From contig CM049316.1 of the NCBI GenBank assembly GCA_026874595.1, positions 63,037,176 to 63,101,175 on the forward strand: a stretch of 64,000 nt of DNA, given 5' to 3'. The notes under the pieces were generated by a model. It saw only the letters and a list, made by a program, of their open reading frames with translations. It was not told the origin of the DNA and searched no databases. How positions within the stretch are numbered: position 1 is the first letter of the stretch; every line of letters begins with the position of its first letter. This document shows positions 56,086-64,000 of this stretch, piece by piece. The stretch is from Sipunculus nudus. Its lineage: Eukaryota > Annelida > Sipuncula > Golfingiida > Sipunculidae. The position numbers and the translations under genes are program-made.

Positions 56086-56117
56086 CAGTGGGCAAACAGA
56101 CAACTTTAGGCCCACTG
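56086..56117. other. Covarying hairpin 2
   Basis: A perfect 8-bp stem CAGTGGGC/GCCCACTG closes the 16-base loop AAACAGACAACTTTAG. Against hairpin 1, two stem pairs differ in a compensated way (C-G to T-A and A-T to G-C) and the loop differs at one base. CAAGAC/CAAGTC repeats lie between and after the hairpins. Confidence 0.7.
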
Positions 56118-56129
56118 CTCGGGGACAAG

Positions 56130-56470
56130 CTGAAGACCAAGCAAAGACAGCCTGCCCGATCCAAGTCACAGGAGGTCCGGCTCTTCGCGGTAGGAGTTGT
56201 TCTGTCGGCGGTTTGGGTTTCCCTGCTTGTGTTCGGGTCTCTCTGTTGTGGTGCGCATTCTGCTCGGGGATGTCGCTCGCGACCAGGTTCGTGGGGGCAG
56301 CGGCTTTGCTGCTGATGTCCGTGCGGTGAGTGGCCCGCTCGGGGCTTTGTGGGTGTGGATGATGTAGCTTTCTCGGTCACCGGTGCGGGTGCACGCTGGT
56401 GGCTCTTGGCGGCTCCTTGGCTTGGCTTGTGTGGCAATTTTCGGCATCAAAATTATAGTCTAAAGAGACA
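56130..56470. other. GC- and CpG-rich stretch, unknown
   Basis: A CpG-dense segment unlike its surroundings, open on the minus strand for about 120 codons. The predicted sequence is Pro/Arg/Thr-rich and unlike any family I know. It could be the CpG island of an unseen promoter or part of the hairpin-bearing repeat. Confidence 0.3.
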
Positions 56471-56695
56471 GGCCGGGGCGGTGGTCCCAGACCACCTCAA
56501 CCGTGTCTGTCTAGTGACTCAAAATACTAGATCTAGTCTAGTCATGATTTTAGCGGGTACCTAGCAAGCCCCAATAATTTTTCAATTATACAGTCAGTTC
56601 ACTCAGAAATAAACTTTATTATTAATTATTATTAATTACAAAATTAATGAGAAAATCAATTTACAATTCCAAAACTATTCGACATTTTTCAGTAT

Positions 56696-56699
<4 letters not shown>

Positions 56700-56743
<44 letters not shown>

Positions 56744-56826
56744 TATTTATAAATATACATATACCAATTTACAAGTTCAAAACTATTCGAACTTTTTCTG
56801 TATGGGTCTATATATATATATATATT
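56700..56826. repeat. (TA)n tracts within a short tandem duplication
   Basis: Two AT tracts, each following CAATTTACAA and TCAAAACTATTCGA-type sequence, spaced about 110 bp apart. Confidence 0.85.
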
Positions 56827-56844
56827 TATTTATAAATATTCATA

Positions 56845-57475
56845 CATGCCATTTGTCTGTGTTACTGTCGACCACTAATCTCGGATACGAAATTTAATTG
56901 ACCGGAAGCTAAAAATATCGTTCGGATTTGATATGAATGAATTTTCGGGTGCGACAGGATTTTAGTCGGAACGACAGAAATATTCGTTCGTGTTATATTC
57001 GTTAGGATGCATCCGGTGTGAAACCGCCTTTAGTTTAAGAGATAAAATTAAGGTCTTCATGCCATATCGGTTTATCTTATTTACATATTTGTAAATACAG
57101 CACAGAAAATTATAGTCATGTCATATTTGATATCCTGTATATATAAATTTACAAACATGTATTACATGCCGTTTGCCCGTGTGGCTGTCGACCACTAATT
57201 TCGGATACGAAATTTAATTGACCGGAAGCTAAAAATATCGTTCGGATTTGATGTGAATGAATATTCGGATGCGACAGGATTTTAGTCGGAACGCAGAAAT
57301 ATTCGTTCGTGTTATATTCGTTCGGATGCACCCCGTGTGAAACCGCCTTTAGTTTAAAAGATAAAATTAAGGTCTTCATGCCATATCGGTTTATCTTTTT
57401 TACATATTTGTAAATACAGCACAGAAAATTGTAGTCATGTCATATTTGATATCATGTATAAATATAAATTTGTTA
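56845..57475. repeat. 320-bp tandem duplication
   Basis: Two closely similar units (TGTCGACCACTAAT, AATTTAATTGACCGGAAGCT, GTGTGAAACCGCCTTTAGTT) with an offset of 320. Few substitutions separate them, so the duplication is recent. It may be a MITE with GGCGGTTTCACAC words. Confidence 0.9.
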
Positions 57476-57764
57476 TTTATTACAGCAAATTAAAAAAAAA
57501 AAACATATTCTGTCCCAATTTTAAAAGCTATGAGTGTGTATTTTGTTTGTTTGTGCATGCGTGTGTGTAATAAAGTGGATTTACGGATGTTAAGACGCAT
57601 CCAACAACACTAGAAATCTCCACTCTACGAAATGCAAGCCAGCGCCTTGTGGGGAGTCCCGGCCTATTGTGTGATGCTTCCATAACCTTGTTTGCATTCA
57701 TTTATTTGACCCATAATCCGTACATTTGTGCATAATCCATGTTGACGTTCTCGAATGTGGATCA

Positions 57765-57945
57765 TGCGCCGGATCCACACCAAAATCTAATCGATTTTCA
57801 TTGGCCCATTCCCGAAATGCCCTGAACATTGCATGAGATTTCGTTCATCACTGCATAAGTTATGTTGTGAACAAACACAAAACGACACACACACACACGA
57901 ACGGAAAGAACCCATACCCTTCTAGTGGAGGCAATAAAAGTGCGA
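57765..57945 (+). repeat. Dispersed repeat F, forward copy
   Basis: ATCCACACCAAAATCTAATC, GATTTTCATTGGCCCATTCC, CGAAATGCCCTGA and GTTGTGAACAAACA are followed by ACCCATACCCTTCTAG. The same words occur inverted at 59195-59380. The class was not identified. Confidence 0.6.
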
Positions 57946-59190
57946 AAAGCAAATAGAGGTCGAGTAAGAGTTGTCAGTTCTCTCTACATAAGGACAGTAG
58001 ATTAAGAGAAGGGGTACGTTATGACGCATCCAGTAAAATACAATCTGGACAGAAAATAGACTAATTGAGAGATGGTCGAGGCGCTTGCAAATAACACTAA
58101 GTGTGAACTTGTGTGAGGATTGAAAGGCCGTAATTCCCAAGTAAAATATATAAAAATGCCAATGATATATCCTCCCCGCCCCCGTAATTCAAGGCCAATC
58201 ACGATGGATCAAAATATATCAATATTTTCCGCGTATCATTTACACACTTTTTATTAAGAGATGGGATCTCCACTCTATCATTTTCATGATCACATCACAG
58301 CTTGTGTACTGGATTTGAACGAGGCTCTCCTGTGTGTCCACTGCCACAAACACCTGCATAGCAGAGATATATATAGTGAAACCGCGGATTGCGATTATCC
58401 CCAGGCGGAAGACACCCCGTCATAACCGGAAAACCCATCCTTCCGTCAGAGGTCGTTTCTACCGAAAACGAAACTCTTCTAGTTAGGCAGCCTGGGCTAC
58501 TTGTCTCAACTGTAAAACCATAAAATCAAAATTGGTAACATTTCAAGGAAATACCATCTATTTACATTTTACATGCGTTTGCTTACAATATATTACTTCC
58601 TCAGTGCCAATCGAAGTAATTTCCACGAAAAGAGATTTTTCTTGTAATACATATTTGAACGGACTACGTTTCCCTCTTTGCTTCATTTATACCCATGCCG
58701 CTGGTGTATTTTGAAACCCTGGTGCATTATTGGTGGCATATTTTGAAGCCCACAAACCCAAACCGGCAGAGTCGTATCTACTGGCGAGTCTGAATCTGCG
58801 ACGTGTGCGGACAAACCGTCCAGTCGAGTGGCTGTCCGCTATAGCAGGGTTTCTCTGAATTATTTAACTTGAATTCATGCCTGCATGGATAAAAATATGT
58901 AATTTTGTTAATCTGTAGATTCAGTGCACAAGGTTTGGCACAATATTTTAATATTTACCAATGAACTAATTTGAGGAAAATGATGGTTAGACATACACTT
59001 CATATAATGACCGAATTACAAATTGAACAACGCCAGTATAACTAACATTTTATAACGATAGATCATTAAATATCTAACCCCGTTCACCCCATTTTAAAGA
59101 TTTTAAAATGTGTAATGTAATATTGATGTTTGATTGAAGAAATGTTGGAACACACTGCCCCCTCCCCCTCAGTGAGAATGATCTCGTCGC
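57946..59190. other. No gene recognised
   Basis: Mixed-composition sequence between the two F repeats. ORFs are short and without recognisable motifs. Confidence 0.5.
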
Positions 59191-59194
59191 TTCC

Positions 59195-59380
59195 GCCAGG
59201 AGGGTATGTGTTCATCCCCTTCGTCTGTGTGGTTGTATGCGTGTGATTAATTGTTCACAACAACACTGACGCAATCCTGAACGGAATCTTACGAAACTAT
59301 CAGGGCATTTCGGAAATGGGCTAATGAAAATCGATTTGACTTTGGTGCTGATCTGGATTCAGGATGATTAGAATATATAT
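59195..59380 (-). repeat. Dispersed repeat F, reverse copy
   Basis: On the minus strand it reads AATCGATTTTCATTAGCCCA, CGAAATGCCCTGA, GTTGTGAACAATTAATCAC and ACACATACCCTCCTGG, in the same order as the forward copy 1.4 kb to the left. Confidence 0.6.
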
Positions 59381-59669
59381 TTTTACACTGAGCAAGCCAT
59401 CAGCAGTTTTTAAATGTAGTTTTTTTTTGAGCCTGTGAACAATGACCTTGATTTTCATAATGGCGTTGAAATGTTGTGAAGAATATACTGTTTTCTCAGG
59501 TACTGATTGATAAAACAGTTTGCATGGGTGTTCGGTTTCATTCCAGTTAATAAGACTTTTGTCTCATATCTTCATTGCAACTTGTTTGTGAAAGTGATCT
59601 GCAACATATTTTTAAGCAAAAAAGATTGTCAATTTTCAATGAACACCCCCATGAGGAACAATCTGTCTA

Positions 59670-59970
59670 AAGCTGCGTGTCCACAAATGCGGATGCATGC
59701 GGACGCGTCTAGATATTCGCACATATGGGAAAAAGAAGGACAGTGTCCATTTATGCGGTGCGGAAACGGATAGGTTTTTTTTTTTGTCAACCGGACCATG
59801 TAGCCGCGAGTACGGAATGCATGCGGAAACGTGCTATTTTGTAGAGGTGAAAGAGAGTGAAAGACCTAAAAAAGCACTGACAAACGTATCTAATGGACAC
59901 ACACACAAAATATCCGCATACGTATCCGCACCGAACACGCATCGGATCCATGCAACTGGACACGCGGCTT
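59670..59970. mobile_element. ~300-bp MITE, AAGCTGCGTGTCCA ends
   Basis: The left end AAGCTGCGTGTCCACAAATG and the inward right end AAGCCGCGTGTCCAGTTGCA are inverted copies. The interior is rich in GCGGATGCATGCGGA words. The target duplication is unclear. Confidence 0.65.
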
Positions 59971-60022
59971 GGGTGTCTCAACTTTTGTGATCGCAGCTTG
60001 ATCGAGGTATATCCAATAACCC

Positions 60023-60212
60023 TGAAGTGAAATTGACATCCGCATTAAATGGCTGATTAAAAAAAACAACCGTGACACTGAAACTTACAAACTGTGATTT
60101 GTTGATTTCAGGCCCCTGTCAAGTGAAATTGACATCCGCACTAAATGACTGATTATAAACAGCTGTGACACTGATACTTACAAACTATGATTTGTCAGTT
60201 TCGGGCCCCTGG
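60023..60212. repeat. 95-bp tandem duplication
   Basis: GTGAAATTGACATCCGCA, ACTTACAAACT and TTTCRGGCCCCTG occur twice with an offset of about 96. Confidence 0.85.
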
Positions 60213-60363
60213 ACACACCTGTATGCACCAGGTGAACTTATTCCCTTACTTAGATCTTTTATGGGGTTAATCATGTATTGATATCAAAGAATATATTTTC
60301 TTTGTATTTCAGCTTATTTGGATATAAAGACGTTACCTTCAGACATATCATATTTATCTTTAG

Positions 60364-60412
60364 CCGGCGGCGGCGACGCAACAGTTTTCCTAAGTCTGTA
60401 GCGTCGCCGGCC
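60364..60412. repeat. GC-rich hairpin
   Basis: GGCGGCGACGC and GCGTCGCCGGCC pair through at least nine GC-rich base pairs around a ~21-base loop, in an otherwise AT-rich setting. It could be a mobile-element end. Confidence 0.6.
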
Positions 60413-60479
60413 CACCAAAGCGCAAACTGGGATTATAACACGGAAAGATCTGTTATTCTTAGAAAGGAAATGAAATAAA

Positions 60480-61227
60480 ATATATCCTATTGTTAAAATA
60501 TACCAGAGTTCACATTGTGTTGTAACTTGAAAGGCATGTAATAAAAAAAAGAACAATTCTGTGAAGCATGAAGCATCTGTAACCTCATTAACTGATTTAT
60601 CTGTCTAGAGGTATAATTGAAGCATCAACAGCCCGGTAGACATATTGCATTTCAGGACAGTCCTGTATAATGCTTCAGGCCTGTGTACTTTTACGTACAT
60701 ATTTTCACTTCCTGGTTGCAAAATAGTGCTAAGAATAGAACATTAATTTTTTCAGTGGTCAAATATTCATTACACATAGATGAACTGAACATTAATCAAT
60801 GGAAATATGTTAAATCGCAGTTATGAATGGAGCGTTATAATCATGGTTAACTGCAGTGGCAGTCTATGGACTCCACATTGCTCCAGCCACTGAAAATGCA
60901 ATTGAGGAGCCCATTCTTATGTGCTAATTTATCTTTAGCCATACTTTGGTAGAATTGTAAATGTGCAAGAACTTGAAACAATTTTTAATGTTCAGTTCAT
61001 AATTAATTTTTTCACTCTTGTTGGTTTCATTTGTGCGTTGTCATATAAATTTTAGTGTAAGGGGAAACTAGTTATGTTCAGAACACCAACATATATCAAA
61101 CGGATATTATACAGTCTTTGAATTATTTTTCATTAGTTCTTTAAGGAATCGACGTGTAATGACATATTATTTATCAAATAATGATCTAAGTATCTCTCAG
61201 ATTGTAATTCTTGTTAAAAGCAGGTGA
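60480..61227. other. No gene recognised
   Basis: AT-rich sequence, no repeat or coding signal seen. Confidence 0.6.
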
Positions 61228-61440
61228 GGGGCCTGGACAGTCGAAGGGTAAAACGCTCGGCTCTCTCTGCTGGCGACCCGGGTTCGATCCCCGGCGTGGC
61301 TATGAACGTGGCTTGTAGTTTCGATTCCAAGGCCGGTGGAATCCTCCGGTTTCCTCTATCCCTGCAAACTACCGAACGTCATCATCTGAGCCATAGAGGT
61401 TAGTTTTAATAACTATTTGTACAATCCAAGTGACATGATA
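61228..61440 (+). mobile_element. tRNA-derived SINE family 1, copy 3
   Basis: GGGGCCTGGACAG, a GGTAAAACGCTCGG A-box region, GGGTTCGATCCCCGG B box, CCAAGGCCGGTGG and the tail ATAACTATTTGTACAATCCA align throughout with 29259-29480. Confidence 0.8.
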
Positions 61441-63417
61441 TAATGATTTTAAATGAATCTGACCTGAAACCCATCACAGAGTGATTGACATCCATAAGAT
61501 ATATAAAATTCGTTATTATTTTTTTCTACTTGACATATTTACGCACACACGTTTACTTGTTAAAGTATTTTTTTTATTCGGATACGTATATTGATGTATG
61601 TATCAGCATTAATGTTCACACACACCTACCGACGGACGAGGATGAAAGTTCCCGTGCACATGAAATTATGGCCATGCATATTCACACAATGCTAGGTTTG
61701 ATTCAAGGCATCAGTCCAGGTGTCTATATTGTATTCAGGTATCTTTTTCAAAGATTGTTTATTGGTAGAGATTCTTCGAACATCATTTATGCTTGCAACT
61801 CTATATTGGACAGCACAATTGGAAATTACTACTGATTTATAACTTTCAATTTTTCGAGTACTTTTCCTTTGACCAGAGATAAGTTCATACACTTGCCCTC
61901 TGGAAAACATTAAAACCGTTGTCGAGCTATTTACTTTTTATCGTGTGCCAGGAATTAAGCTCAAATTGACTCAGTGTTCAGCTTTCCTTCTCCATTATCC
62001 AATTATTACTGTGTCATACGAGTGTACGGATAACTTTCCAAACATGTTTGGTGCCAATTAAATAACAGCTGACAACTGCTACTTTCATATAATAATTAAA
62101 AAAACTGTCGGCGGCAGGTGTTGGAACAACCCATATTTTCTAAACCTAGGTTTTACAACGCTCAAGTCCGGCCACCGAAACCCGAGAATCTGAAGACCAA
62201 TCAATATGGAAACAAGACATTCACATTTGATTAAAATCACATCACGCAGTTTATGGCCGACCTCTTTTCTTTACCTTGATTAACACGCTTCTTCGAAGTG
62301 CCATGGGACCTGATTAGTTTTGCATTCTTTTCCATTTGTATAACATGTGGCAAAATTAGTCTGAAACCTTCTCTCATAAAGACACAAGACCACATACAGC
62401 GGCGGAACGTCATATATTTGTCAGTTGTGCTGCCTGTTCATACAAAGTGTGGAGTCAGGTGATATTATAACACGATGAGGTCAGCTGTGCTTTACAAAAG
62501 GGATCTTTGTTGTCATCATTTTCGATTTTTTATAACCCAACTCAACTGAATAGAATTTTCAGGACATTTTTGGAACTGGCAATGAAGAATTCATTTTTTC
62601 AGATTAAATTTTGGTGTGGATACCGCACATGATCCGGATGTAGCAGTGACAACACGACTCACTGGGCAATTAATATTTGGCTGGTAAGTCTAACTCTGAC
62701 AGCCAGTACGCTGGTCGTTGAATCTCTAATGTCAGAGGGCCAAAATGGCGCTAGATCCGGATCCAGAAACGTCATCAAGGAATAGTCACCATTCTACAGT
62801 CACTTATGTACGAATTAACATGGGAATATGGGCCGAATAAATAAATGGCGGAGGCGTGCATTCATGCTGATTTCTATTATCAAATGTGATCAAATATAAA
62901 TCCCCAACAGACTTGCACTTATTTTAAACCTTTATGACGGTGACCAACTGCTGTAAAATTAAGGAGAAGAGAAGGAAACAATTTCTTTATATAGTCTCGA
63001 CAAGGTTGTCACTGGCATTTATATGACACATGCAGCAGAAATTTGTCATTTGCATGCAAGAGTTGCTTAAGCATGGTCTGTGTTACCCAATAAAACCTTT
63101 AATTTCGCTTTTACTTTTTACGCCACAGCTATGAAGTAATAAGATTAGATTCCTTTTAAACTGTAGAGATGGAAACCGGGGGCGGACTGGCGTGTAAAAC
63201 AGGCCCTGGAAATTTGAGTGAAAGCAACCAATGGTAGTGACTATGAAAAATGGCACTGAACACACCATTTTAGATGCTTATATTCCAGGACTTTAATCAC
63301 ATTATGCAACATTACATTAACATTTTCATAGATTTAAACTAATTTTGTTAGTGGTAATGTGTTATATTAGCAATTAAGTCGTGCTGCCTTCAGCAGGACC
63401 TAAGAAACTTCGAGTCT
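61441..63417. other. No gene recognised
   Basis: Low-GC sequence with YY1-like AAAATGGCGC near 62743 and AAATGGCGGAGGC near 62843. GGGGGCGGACTGGC near 63180 resembles a hAT-type end without a partner. No coding evidence. Confidence 0.5.
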
Positions 63418-63730
63418 CGGAACCGGCTTCCGTGGTCTAAAGGCAGAGAGCACAAGGTCAACGCCGGGAGACCGTGAGTTTGAATCTCAGCCGAAGAGCG
63501 GTGAGATTTTTCATGGTCGGTCCCCACCCAAGATGAGTGCATTGCAGGCTTAATGGGAAGACTGTGCCCAACAGTCACGTTTCACTCTCAAACGAGTGCG
63601 CCTTTCGGAGGTTTGACCCGATTGGGATGACACCTACCGAGGACCCGCAGGAGTGGTACACCGAGCATGATTGAGCACGCGTGTAAGCTCCCAGCAAAAA
63701 CTCGGAATGAAATTCTGCAGATGTACATAG
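63418..63730 (+). mobile_element. tRNA-derived SINE family 2, forward copy
   Basis: A-box region GTGGTCTAAAGGCAGAGAGC and B box GAGTTTGAATCTC, followed by GCCGAAGAGCGGTGAG and GCAGGCTTAATGGGAAGACT. The counterpart at 39640-39810 is on the minus strand. Confidence 0.65.
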
Positions 63731-63887
63731 TTAAACAAGCATTTAAAATACCTTCACCGAATAGAAATTTAAAAAAAAACTCAGGATCTCGGTCTCTGTG
63801 TTATAATACCATTGTAGACATGACAAAGATGTCCAGCTTGTTAACATCAGTAGTAGTAGGAGTACAACTCTGCGTCATTAAATGTAC

Positions 63888-64000
63888 GCGTCGACGCAAG
63901 GTGAAAAAAGGGTGGTATTTCGTGTGCGCGTCGACGCAAGGTGAAAAAAGGGTGGTATTTCGTGTGCGCGTCGACGCAAGGTGAAAAAAGGGTGGTATTT
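63888..64000. repeat. 40-bp minisatellite at the right edge
   Basis: Three identical copies (the third cut by the window end) of a 40-bp unit starting GCGTCGACGCAAGGTG and ending TTTCGTGTGC. As 40 is not a multiple of 3, all frames stay open without implying coding. Confidence 0.95.

Noticed and set aside
56072-56437. 121-residue Pro/Arg-rich protein on the minus strand
   Set aside because: It is open because of GC-rich composition; a second minus-strand frame is open over much of the same stretch. No domain or splice context.

Overview
This window looks like nuclear DNA from an invertebrate animal. Coding exons are short and scattered, each bounded by GT and AG, and they sit in long AT-rich introns packed with non-autonomous mobile elements, satellites and microsatellites. 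The style (Helitron-like elements with satellite cores, many ACATGTA words, long introns) suggests a marine lophotrochozoan, perhaps a mollusc. That is inference only; no species marker is visible.

The one gene I can establish is a complete heat shock transcription factor (HSF1-type) on the minus strand. Its 12 coding exons run from the ATG at 51957 down to the TAA at 15588. The exons join in frame to exactly 1500 bases, or 499 residues plus stop. The protein has an HSF DNA-binding domain, an HR-A/B coiled coil, an HR-C-like segment and an acidic C-terminus. A candidate poly(A) signal lies at 14337-14342, and a perfect NRF1-type motif lies at 52047-52058.

Layout. 1-14336: intergenic, with hAT-like MITEs, a SINE, a Helitron-like element and foldback repeats. 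14337-15587: probable 3' UTR. 15588-51957: the gene; its large introns 11, 7 and 1 are mostly repeats, including a 16-copy array of ~180 bp with higher-order structure in intron 11. 52065-53461: a 1.4 kb element with ~200 bp terminal inverted repeats and a perfect 9-bp target duplication (MULE-type), sitting directly upstream of the HSF1 promoter. 53985-56500: an odd tract with strand-asymmetric A/C-rich sequence, seven C runs on the same strand, tandem duplications and two hairpins whose stems covary around a conserved loop. 56500-64000: no recognised gene; tandem duplications, MITEs, two SINE families and a 40-bp minisatellite running off the right edge.

Recurrent themes. At least four repeat copies end on the minus strand with a hairpin followed 7-10 bases later by CTAG and a T, the hallmark of Helitron 3' ends, and all four share the orientation of HSF1. 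Several unlike repeat families carry the palindrome GGTGGCGCCACC or CTCF-like CCGCTAGGGGGCGC. No other protein-coding gene, no functional tRNA or rRNA gene, no retrovirus-like element and no CRISPR array could be supported.
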